Shown: positions 6,276-13,143 of the stretch, piece after piece
Layout: every line of letters begins with the position of its first letter
Numbering within the stretch: position 1 is the stretch's first letter
DNA from: Pyrinomonadaceae bacterium
GTDB lineage: Bacteria; Acidobacteriota; Blastocatellia; Pyrinomonadales; Pyrinomonadaceae
Direction of reading: 5' to 3'
Length of the DNA stretch: 35,276 nt
Assembly (NCBI GenBank): GCA_030838445.1
Contig: JAUZFQ010000066.1
Coordinates: 1-35,276 of the forward strand
Notes under the pieces: generated by a model
What the model was told of the DNA's origin: nothing
The model's database searches: none
Seen by the model: the letters and a program-made list of their open reading frames with translations, nothing else
Position numbers and translations under genes: made by a program

Positions 6276-7223
6276 ATGAGCACTACGCACACGCCGCGCA
6301 TCGTCTCGCTGCTGCCTTCGGCCACCGAGATCGTCTGCGCGCTCGGACTCGAAGACGCGCTCGTCGGCGTTACGCACGAATGCGACTATCCGGCGGCGGT
6401 CGTCGGCAAGCCGCAACTCACCGCCAGCCGCATCTCGCACCTGACCATGACGAGCGCGGAGATCGATCACGCCGTCCGCTCCCAACTCGACGGCCACGGC
6501 TCGATCTACGACCTCGACGAAGTGGCCTTGCGTGCGCTCCGCCCCGACCTCGTGATCACGCAGGAACTCTGCGACGTGTGCGCCGTCAGTTACAAACGGG
6601 TCGAACAGGCCGCGCGCCTTCTCGACCGGGACGCGCGCGTCGTCTCGCTCGAACCGAACACCATCGCCGACATCTTCGCCAACATCCGCACCGTCGGCGC
6701 GTTGACGGGGAGAGAAGCCGAGGCCGAACAAGTCGTCGGCGAACTCGCCACGCGTCTCGACGCGCTCGCGCTCGCCCTCTCTCAAGTCGAGACGCGCCCG
6801 CGCACCTTCGTGCTCGAATGGCTCGAACCCGCGTTCGCCCCCGGCCACTGGGTTCCCGAACAAATCGCGCTCGCGGGCGGCGACCACGCCTTCGGCCACG
6901 CCGGTCAGCCTTCGACCACGACGACCGCCGAGGCCATCCGCGACTACGCGCCCGAAGTCGTCGTGCTCGCGCCCTGCGGCTATTACAAGGAAGACACGCT
7001 CGGCGCGCTGGCGGCCGCGCGTTTCCCTGCGGGCTGGCACGAACTCCCGGCGGTCGTGCGCGGCGAAGTGTGGGCGGTTGACGCGACGGCATATTTCAGT
7101 CGCCCCGGCCCGCGCGTCGTGCGCGGCGCGGAGATTCTCGCGCGCATCATTCACCCCGAACTGTTCGGCGCGCCCGAAGAGCACGAAGCGGTGCGCGTGC
7201 CCGCCGAGTTGATGAGAACCTAG
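6276..7223 (+). CDS. Cobalamin/periplasmic-binding fold protein (BtuF-like) without signal peptide
   Basis: A 315-aa protein of the helical-backbone metal/cobalamin receptor fold. The start RIVSLLPSATEIVCALGLEDALVGVTHECDYP is the classic signature of the BtuF-like group, and PDLVITQELCDVCAVSY, VVSLEPNTIADIF and YFSRPGPRVVRG are typical of the same group. It lacks a signal peptide, as do several stand-alone relatives, and no BtuC/BtuD permease or ATPase is nearby, so transport across the membrane is not supported here; a cytosolic cobalamin or corrinoid-binding role is possible. The ATG at 6276 has AGGGAAG about ten bases upstream; a TTG directly before it is the alternative. The ligase gene follows 61 bases later. 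Confidence 0.85.
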   Translation: MSTTHTPRIVSLLPSATEIVCALGLEDALVGVTHECDYPAAVVGKPQLTASRISHLTMTSAEIDHAVRSQLDGHGSIYDLDEVALRALRPDLVITQELCDVCAVSYKRVEQAARLLDRDARVVSLEPNTIADIFANIRTVGALTGREAEAEQVVGELATRLDALALALSQVETRPRTFVLEWLEPAFAPGHWVPEQIALAGGDHAFGHAGQPSTTTTAEAIRDYAPEVVVLAPCGYYKEDTLGALAAARFPAGWHELPAVVRGEVWAVDATAYFSRPGPRVVRGAEILARIIHPELFGAPEEHEAVRVPAELMRT

Positions 7224-7280
7224 CGAAGCGATGAGAGCATAGTGAAGCGATGAGAGCATAGTGAAGCGATGAGAACTTAG
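7205..7280 (+). repeat. Four 19-bp tandem units, the first being the end of the upstream gene
   Basis: Units 7205-7223, 7224-7242, 7243-7261 and 7262-7280 each end in TAG and contain GATGAGA; units 2 and 3 differ only at their first base. Unit 1 is the last six codons of the BtuF-like gene including its stop. Each unit carries a tiny frame ATG-AGA-xxx-TAG. The array fills the gap to the ligase ATG (7285). Confidence 0.9.
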
Positions 7281-7284
7281 AGAC

Positions 7285-9099
7285 ATGCCACGCACGAAGA
7301 AGCAGAACACGGAACAACCGCCCGTCGCCCGCGCAAGTTTAACCAACGGCGACGACGGCGAGAGCGGCGACAGCAACGACGGTGCGCTCGCGAGTTCGCT
7401 TGGCGGCGAGGGCGTGCTCGCGAGTTTCGCGCGGACGGCCGAGGCCGTGGCCGCGACGACGAAGAAACTTGAGAAGGCCGCAGTGCTCGGCGCGTACTTC
7501 CACACGCTCGACGACGCAGACCTCGTGCGCGCCGCGCGCTACTTCGCCGGACACCAGTTCGCCTTAAACGACGCGCGCACGACGAACGTCGGCACGAATC
7601 TTTTGCGCGACGTGATCTCTGACGTGACCGGCCTCGACACGGAGAACTTGCGCCCGCGCTACGTGCGCCTCGGCGACTCCGGCGAAGTCGCCTACGAAGC
7701 GTTCCGCGAAGCCGGGCGCGACGAGGTGAACCGTCCGGCCTTTACGCTCGCCGCGGTCGAGAGTCTCATCGCGCTCTTGAGCGACACGCGCGGCACGAAG
7801 AACAAGCGGGCGCTGCTCGCCGACAATTTCTCGCGCGCGACCGCGCTCGAAGCGAAGTATCTCGTCAAGCTGCTCGTCGGCGATCTGCGCATCGGTTTGA
7901 AAGAGGGCTTGGTGGAAGACGCGCTGGCGCGTGCGTTCGAGCGCACGCTGGCGGACGTGGCGCGCGTCAACATGCTGACGGGCGACATCGGCGAGACGGC
8001 CGTGCGCGCGCGCCGCGACGAACTGGCGGGCGTCTCGATGCGCCTCTTCCACCCGATCAAGTTCATGCTGGCCACGGCGGGCGAAGACCTCGCCGACATC
8101 GCGCGCACGATGCCCGCGGAGTTTTACGTCGAAGACAAATTCGACGGCATCCGCGCGCAGGCGCACGTCGAGGCGGGGCGCGTCGCGCTCTACACACGCA
8201 CGCTCGACGAGGTGACGCACCGCTTCCCCGAACTCGTCGCGCCGCTCGCCGCGCTCGACACCGACGCGATCATGGACGGCGAGATCGTGCCCGCGCGCGG
8301 CGCGCAGATTCTTCCCTTCGCCGAGTTGCAGAAGCGTCTGGGGCGCAAGACCGTCGGCGACGAACTGCTCGCTTCAACGCCCGTCGTCTTCATCGCCTAC
8401 GATCTGCTCTACGCGCACGGGCGCGTCATGTTCGACGAGCCGCTCGCGGAGCGTCGCCGCGCGCTCGAAAGTTTGGTGACGAATAACGATGCGAGCGACG
8501 ACTTGACGACGGCGGCGACGCTCAGGCTCTCGGAGGCGAAGCGCGTGACGGACGCCGCCACGCTCGACGCCGAGTTCGACGCGGCGCGCGCTCGCGGCAA
8601 CGAGGGCTTGATGATCAAAGACCCGCGCTCGTCCTACAAACCGGGCAAGCGCGGGCGCGAGTGGTTGAAGTTGAAGCGCGCGCTCGCCACGCTCGATGTC
8701 GTCGTGACGGCGGTCGAAGTCGGCCACGGCAAGCGGCGCAAGCTGCTGTCGGATTACACGTTCGCCGTCCGGCGTTCGGCCGACGACGCCGAACTCTTAA
8801 ACGTCGGCAAAGCCTATTCCGGTCTGACGGACGTGGAACTGGCGGAACTGACCGAGTGGTTTCGCGCGCACACCATACAGGAGTTCGCGCACGGGCGCGT
8901 GCGCACGGTCGAACCTAAAATTATTCTTGAAGTCACCTTCGACCGCGTGCAAATCTCGAAGCGGCACAAGAGCGGCTACGCGCTGCGCTTCCCGCGCATC
9001 CTGCGCCTGCGCGACGACAAGAGCGTGGACGAGATTGATACCTTGGAGACCGTGAGCAAACTGGTGAGCGAGGGCGACGCGGAGGAAATTATAAATTGA
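7285..9099 (+). CDS. ATP-dependent DNA ligase
   Basis: Seals nicks in DNA using ATP. The 604-aa protein has a roughly 45-residue low-complexity N-terminus, an all-helical DNA-binding domain (about 50-250), a nucleotidyltransferase domain with motif I EDKFDGIR (adenylated Lys285), DGEIV (motif III area), EGLMIKD (motif IV) and WLKLKR (motif V), and a C-terminal OB domain ending in KRHKSGYALRFPRILRLRDDK. This is the LigB/archaeal-type architecture, normally an accessory ligase in bacteria beside NAD-dependent LigA; no Ku or LigD domains are attached. The start has no good Shine-Dalgarno and follows the 19-bp tandem array, so translation may depend on the upstream gene. A convergent GH16 gene follows after repeat DNA. 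Confidence 0.95.
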   Translation: MPRTKKQNTEQPPVARASLTNGDDGESGDSNDGALASSLGGEGVLASFARTAEAVAATTKKLEKAAVLGAYFHTLDDADLVRAARYFAGHQFALNDARTTNVGTNLLRDVISDVTGLDTENLRPRYVRLGDSGEVAYEAFREAGRDEVNRPAFTLAAVESLIALLSDTRGTKNKRALLADNFSRATALEAKYLVKLLVGDLRIGLKEGLVEDALARAFERTLADVARVNMLTGDIGETAVRARRDELAGVSMRLFHPIKFMLATAGEDLADIARTMPAEFYVEDKFDGIRAQAHVEAGRVALYTRTLDEVTHRFPELVAPLAALDTDAIMDGEIVPARGAQILPFAELQKRLGRKTVGDELLASTPVVFIAYDLLYAHGRVMFDEPLAERRRALESLVTNNDASDDLTTAATLRLSEAKRVTDAATLDAEFDAARARGNEGLMIKDPRSSYKPGKRGREWLKLKRALATLDVVVTAVEVGHGKRRKLLSDYTFAVRRSADDAELLNVGKAYSGLTDVELAELTEWFRAHTIQEFAHGRVRTVEPKIILEVTFDRVQISKRHKSGYALRFPRILRLRDDKSVDEIDTLETVSKLVSEGDAEEIIN

Positions 9100-9102
9100 A
9101 AT

Positions 9103-9280
9103 AACGATGAACGCGGAACGATGAACTTAAAGCCGTCAGTTGTCAGTAGTCCGTGGTCAGTTGTTCAAGACAGTCTTTAGCGATTCGTGTGAGAGCCACA
9201 GGCAACTGACAACTGACCACGGACAAAGATCAATCTTTCACTTCATCGTTCCTACTACATCGTTTCCTCTCTGCGCTACC
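9103..9280. repeat. Nested inverted repeat with family B arm
   Basis: The outer left arm (9103-9126, words AACGATGAA) is complementary to the right arm (9241-9265, words TTCATCGTT) over about 24 bases with some mismatches, enclosing a family A repeat. The right part 9241-9280 (TTCATCGTTCCTAC, ATCGTTTC, TCTCTGCG) recurs at 22979-23023 with about four bases in five identical: a second dispersed family, B. It lies between convergent ligase and GH16 genes and could end both transcripts. Confidence 0.75.
9135..9224. repeat. Dispersed hairpin repeat, family A, copy 2
   Basis: Same order as copy 1 (5288-5378): GTCAGTTG arms, core with GTTCAAGAC and CTTTAG, right arm GGCAACTGACAACTGAC. Here the right arm has two CAACTGA units instead of four, and the ends GTCCGTGG and CCACGGAC are themselves complementary. 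A bare 13-base remnant CAACTGACAGTTG at 10241-10253 may be a third, decayed member. Confidence 0.8.
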
Positions 9281-9295
9281 TCAACACGTTAATCG

Positions 9296-10078
9296 TCACA
9301 GCACGAAATACTGAATCCAGTCATACTTCGCGTAGATCGGCGTGCCCGGATACGTGAACGGCCCCAGCCAGCTATCCACGCCCGTTCCCGCCCACATGTT
9401 CGCCATGATCTTGCCCGGCAGACTCGGCAGCGGGTTGCCGGTCGAGGCGTACTCCGTGTGGACGATGATGTCGTCAACGATCCATTCGATCTTGTCCGCC
9501 TTCCAGACGAACGCGTAATTGTGATAACCCTCGGCCGCGTCGAACCACAGGTTGACCAACGTCTCATGCCCGCCCACGCCGTTGACGAAATAGTTGGTCT
9601 GCATCTTGGTCGTGTCTTTGCCGAGAATTTCGATGTCAATCTCGTGATGTTGCGTGCCGTCGGACGGGCCGGTGTAGGTGAAGAACCCTGTGACGAGTCC
9701 GCTCCCCTTCGCGGCTTTGAAGCGGGTCTCGTATTTGCCGTAGCCGTAGTAATCGTTGGTGCGATACTCGCCCGCGGCGTACGGCTTACCGCTGCACCCC
9801 GAAGGGCACGGCGTGGTGTCGAGCCGCTGGCTCATGAAGCCGCCTGAGAAGGTGACGTGATCTGCGCGCCAGCCGACGTTGAAAGGATTACCGTTAGTCC
9901 AACCGTCGGCCTTGTGCCAGCGCGCAGTATTGAACGTGTCGAGGCCGTCGAAGAAAGTGCCGCCCGTGGCGTAAGCGGGCTGCACGGTCAGAGAAAGTAA
10001 GAGCAGTCCGAGTAAAGCGACGTGTGAACGCGACGCGGCGCGCCCGCTGCGGCGGTGGTGAGAATTTTTATGCAACAC
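9296..10078 (-). CDS. Secreted glycoside hydrolase family 16 (lichenase-type beta-glucanase)
   Basis: Hydrolyses beta-1,3(-1,4)-glucans outside the cell. The 260-aa protein has a signal peptide with a basic, His-rich n-region and hydrophobic core 20-31, probably cut after AYA near 37. The catalytic motif HHEIDIEILG gives Glu146 (nucleophile), Asp148 and Glu150 (acid/base); the ExDxE spacing is that of licheninases and xyloglucan endotransglycosylases rather than the ExDxxE of laminarinases. YGKYETRFKAAKGSG and WKADKIEWIVDD are family blocks of the substrate cleft. The start is GTG at 10078 with GGAGG seven bases before it. No carbohydrate-binding module is attached. It stands alone between repeat DNA and the 367-base gap after dps. 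Confidence 0.93.
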   Translation of the reverse strand: MLHKNSHHRRSGRAASRSHVALLGLLLLSLTVQPAYATGGTFFDGLDTFNTARWHKADGWTNGNPFNVGWRADHVTFSGGFMSQRLDTTPCPSGCSGKPYAAGEYRTNDYYGYGKYETRFKAAKGSGLVTGFFTYTGPSDGTQHHEIDIEILGKDTTKMQTNYFVNGVGGHETLVNLWFDAAEGYHNYAFVWKADKIEWIVDDIIVHTEYASTGNPLPSLPGKIMANMWAGTGVDSWLGPFTYPGTPIYAKYDWIQYFVL

Positions 10079-10445
10079 GAGGTGTCCTCCATTGGTGAAG
10101 TATGTAAGTTAGGGAGAACGAACTGAAACGAGTGAGGGATAACGCGTGACGCACAGGCATGGCGAACAGTGTGCCAGAGCGTTGCAGGGTGAATGACGGG
10201 CGGCAAAGGGCTGAAAATGTGATGGCGGTAGCCAAGTCGGCAACTGACAGTTGAAGCAGTCGCAGCATCGCTTCACTACAGTTCGGATTAAAAACCTACA
10301 CCCGCGATGAATGAGAGGCGCAGACGTTCACGGCACGACAAACTTTTTCGCGTTTGGCAAAGAATGAGACGAGGCCGTGTCGCTGAGTGTAACGTTCAGC
10401 GACACGGCCTCGATTGTGTGGAGACACGGTTTGTCTCTCGCGTCC
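10079..10445. other. Intergenic stretch between dps and GH16
   Basis: No gene supported. It contains the GH16 Shine-Dalgarno (10086-10090 on the minus strand), a 13-base palindrome CAACTGACAGTTG at 10241-10253, a word CATCGCTTCACTA (10266-10278) that is the reverse complement of the 19-bp units at 7224-7270, and the dps terminator at 10370-10412. No convincing promoter for GH16 was found. Confidence 0.6.
10370..10412 (-). terminator. Terminator of dps
   Basis: A perfect 17-bp stem (10370-10386 with 10396-10412) and 9-base loop, GC-rich, 34 bases after the dps stop codon. On the minus strand it is followed by GTCTCATTCTTTGCC, a loose T-rich tract. Confidence 0.8.
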
Positions 10446-10988
10446 TTATACGCCCTGCGCGGTGGCGGCGACGTTCGTCGGCCTCTCTTCGGCGAGCAGG
10501 CTGCGGAGCATCCACGCGGTCTTCTCGTGGACTTGCAGACGCTCGGTCAGGAGGTCTGCGGTCGGCGCGTCGCCGGCCTTTTCGGCGGTGTTGATGACGG
10601 AGCGCGCGGTGCGTGCGGCGGTCTCGTGGCCTTCGACGAGTTGGCGCACCATCTGCGTCGCGGCGGGCACGCCGTCCTCCTCCGCGACGGAGGTGAGGCG
10701 CGCGAACTCCTTGTAGGTGGCGGGTGCGAAGACGCCGAGCGCGCGGATGCGTTCGGCTATGAGGTCGTTGGCCGTCCAGAGTTCGTTGTATTGCTCCTCG
10801 AACATCAGGTGGAGCGTTTGGAACATCGGCCCCGTGACGTTCCAGTGAAAGTTGTGCGTCTTTAAGTAGAGCGTGAAAGTGTCTGCGAGCAGGCGCGACA
10901 GACCTTCGGCGATCTCGCGCCGGTCGGGTTCTTCGATGCCGATATTGATCGCCATCGGTTGCGCTTCGACTCTCGGTTTGGTTGACAT
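10446..10988 (-). CDS. dps: Dps family DNA-protecting ferritin-like protein
   Basis: Dps dodecamers oxidise and store iron with peroxide and coat DNA in starved cells. The 180-aa protein shows the family core [40 protein letters not shown]. The inter-subunit ferroxidase ligands fall at His48, His60, Asp75 and Glu79, the same spacing (12, 15, 4) as in E. coli Dps. The AAGGAG seven bases upstream of the ATG is strong. A perfect TTGACA lies on the minus strand at 11044-11039, but the nearest -10-like word (TGTAGT) is 20 bases away, so the promoter is uncertain. It is a single-gene unit with its own terminator. Confidence 0.95.
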   Translation of the reverse strand: MSTKPRVEAQPMAINIGIEEPDRREIAEGLSRLLADTFTLYLKTHNFHWNVTGPMFQTLHLMFEEQYNELWTANDLIAERIRALGVFAPATYKEFARLTSVAEEDGVPAATQMVRQLVEGHETAARTARSVINTAEKAGDAPTADLLTERLQVHEKTAWMLRSLLAEERPTNVAATAQGV

Positions 10989-11098
10989 AAAATTTCTCCT
11001 TCTGTTGCAGACACTACACCCAACTTTTGTCGGTCATTTGTCAAAACTCTGCATACTTTCCACGCGTCGAAGATGATGAAAATCAGGCTGTTTAGGCG

Positions 11099-13051
11099 TC
11101 AATTCCGCAGTCTCACGCGGTAGATGATGTGGCGGTTGACGCGCTCGCCCGCGTCGCGTTCGTACCAGCGGTCGAGGGGCGCGAGGTTGAACGGTTGATC
11201 TACCTGTGCGACGACGTAGGCGAGTGTGGGCGCGGCGGCGCGGGCGCGGTCGAACCCGGCGTGAAAGTCTGCGTAGTTCTGTTTCTCGGCGTCAATTTCG
11301 GCCTGCGTGATGGGGCGATAGTTGACGGTCAGGCGCGGGTTGGCGCGCTCCCAGCCGAAGATGGCGAAATAGATGAAGCCTTGCGTGCGGTAGATGGTCT
11401 CGAAGTCGTTGGCCGCGACGCCCGAATAATAGAGGTACTTGAAAAAGCGTTCCTTATTTTCCGCCACGGAGACGCCGGAGAAGACGAACATGTGCGGTGC
11501 CCAGACGGTCGCGAGCGGCGCGTAGGTCGGGAGATTGTCAATGCGGTAGACGCTCGGATTGAAGACGACCGGGTGCGGGTCGGCCTGCTCGACGCGCGCG
11601 CGCTCCTTGAGTCGCAGCGCGACCTGCGCCCACTCATCTTTCAACTGGTTGCCGACCGAGCCGCGCCGCGTAATGATCAAAGTCTCGCCCGCGCCCCATG
11701 CGAGCGCGGCGAGCGCGACGGGCAGCCACACGCGATGCGGAATCAAACGTCGCGCGGGCGTGGAGTTAACGACTTGATTGTCCGTAACCCTCACGACTTG
11801 TTCGTCCGTGACTTCTGAACTTTCAACGTGCGCGACTCCGGCACTCTCCATGCCTGTGGCTCTCGCGCTTTCGCTGTCAGCGACTTTAAAAGTTTTCCAT
11901 CCCTGCCAGAGCAAGCCCGCGGCGAGTGCGGCGGCCAAGAGCGCGACGTAGTTGCCGATGTATTGCTCGTAGTGCATCGGCTGGAGCGAACGCCCCGTGA
12001 TGATCTGTTGATTGAAGACGGCGAGCACCGACAGGGCGAGCGCGGCGTTAAAGAGGACGGCGGGCGCGCGTGCGTCGAGCCAACGCCGCCACACGCCGAA
12101 GGCGAGCGCGACGAGCGCGAGCGCGGCGACGAGGATCACGCCGCGCCAGAGGTCGGGCGCGCGCGAGTAAGTCAACGCCTGCACCGTGTCCATCGTCGGC
12201 GCGCGGCGCGAGAGCAGGATGAAGTAAGGGACGAGCGAGACAACGGCGCAGAGCGACGTGATGGCGAGTGGCGCGATGGCGCGTCGCCAACCGTCGGGGC
12301 GCGCGACGAGCCAGACGAGGGCGAGACAGCCGACGAGCGCGGCGGCGGTCGTCCAGTGATAAAAGTACGAATAGACCATGAGCGCGAACAGCACGCCCGC
12401 GCTCACGGCGGAGATGAGACGCGTGCGGCGCGCGTTCGCGTTAAGCGCGCGCCAGATGAAGCCGCAGAAGAAGAAGAAGAAGGCGAAGGGCACGCCCGGC
12501 ACGTAGCGTCGCAGGAAGGGGAGAAAGACGTAAGCCGTCTGATACCCGAACAAGTTCAAAACTAATCCCTGACCGGCGACGAGGATGCCGAGGCAGAGCA
12601 CGACGGGCACTCCGGCGGCGGCGATGCGTTCGTCGCGCGTCAGCATCGAGAGCAGCCAGAAGATCGCGAGCGCGCTCGATGCGGCGACGAGCGGCATGAG
12701 CAGGATGAACATCGTCGAGGTGGTGAGGCCGAGCGCGCGCGCCGGGAGCGAGAGCATGTAGGCGGGCACGAACTGGATCGAAAAGAGCGATTCGGGCGGT
12801 CGTACCCCTGCGCGTTCGTCGAGTCCGGTGTAAGGATCGTTCAGGCGCGGGCGGCCGTCAACGAGCGCGTTGACGTAGGCGGCGTAGGCCGGTTCGTCGC
12901 TGTAGAAATGCGCGAACGAGCCTTGCCAGTCGCCCCCGCGTTTGTAGCAGAGGTGCGCCTGCGGGAAGAGCGAGAGCAGCACGAGGGCGAGCGCGGCGAG
13001 CAAGCCCCAACGCCAGCGAAGGGGCGTTTCGCGTTCGAGCGGATTGGTCAT
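11099..13051 (-). CDS. Polytopic membrane protein, possible GT-C glycosyltransferase (paralogue 1)
   Basis: A 650-aa protein with about ten hydrophobic helices followed by a soluble C-terminal region. I started it at the ATG 13051 (MTNPLERE) because the longer frame to 13147 overlaps the upstream gene and adds a charged segment. After helix 1 comes GGDWQG...DEPAYAAY and GRPRLNDPY; an acidic pair in the first outside loop is where GT-C lipid-linked sugar transferases (ArnT/PMT type) hold catalytic Asp/Glu, which is the basis for the guess. It ends with DRWYERDAGERV and IIYRVRLRN. The adjacent gene upstream is a clear paralogue. A 24-bp coding repeat sits in a cytoplasmic-type linker (11769-11888). 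No true family is recognised. Confidence 0.82.
   Translation of the reverse strand: MTNPLERETPLRWRWGLLAALALVLLSLFPQAHLCYKRGGDWQGSFAHFYSDEPAYAAYVNALVDGRPRLNDPYTGLDERAGVRPPESLFSIQFVPAYMLSLPARALGLTTSTMFILLMPLVAASSALAIFWLLSMLTRDERIAAAGVPVVLCLGILVAGQGLVLNLFGYQTAYVFLPFLRRYVPGVPFAFFFFFCGFIWRALNANARRTRLISAVSAGVLFALMVYSYFYHWTTAAALVGCLALVWLVARPDGWRRAIAPLAITSLCAVVSLVPYFILLSRRAPTMDTVQALTYSRAPDLWRGVILVAALALVALAFGVWRRWLDARAPAVLFNAALALSVLAVFNQQIITGRSLQPMHYEQYIGNYVALLAAALAAGLLWQGWKTFKVADSESARATGMESAGVAHVESSEVTDEQVVRVTDNQVVNSTPARRLIPHRVWLPVALAALAWGAGETLIITRRGSVGNQLKDEWAQVALRLKERARVEQADPHPVVFNPSVYRIDNLPTYAPLATVWAPHMFVFSGVSVAENKERFFKYLYYSGVAANDFETIYRTQGFIYFAIFGWERANPRLTVNYRPITQAEIDAEKQNYADFHAGFDRARAAAPTLAYVVAQVDQPFNLAPLDRWYERDAGERVNRHIIYRVRLRN
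11769..11888 (-). repeat. In-frame 24-bp degenerate minisatellite in paralogue 1
   Basis: Five consecutive 24-base units (starting 11769, 11793, 11817, 11841, 11865) align with the pattern CxACTTG..CGTCCGTGAC; the first two are close copies, the rest decayed. They encode eight-residue units such as VTDEQVVR and VTDNQVVN, a hydrophilic linker before a late membrane helix. Confidence 0.7.
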
Positions 13052-13143
13052 AACGGACGGCGAACAGTTGTCTGTAACGGCGGCGGCGAACGAGTCGGAA
13101 GAACGCCTGATACTAAGTTTTCGAGATCGCATCCGGCAAGCCT

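Noticed and set aside
10220-10310. A tRNA-like string (GCGGGTGTAGG on the minus strand, and GCGGTAGCCAAGTCGG on the plus)
   Set aside because: Only the 5' ends resemble tRNAs; there is no matching acceptor stem, anticodon arm or GTTCGA T-loop.
11013-11044. dps promoter with TTGACA and TGTAGT
   Set aside because: The spacing is 20 bases, too long for a confident call; the TTGACA is mentioned in the dps entry only.
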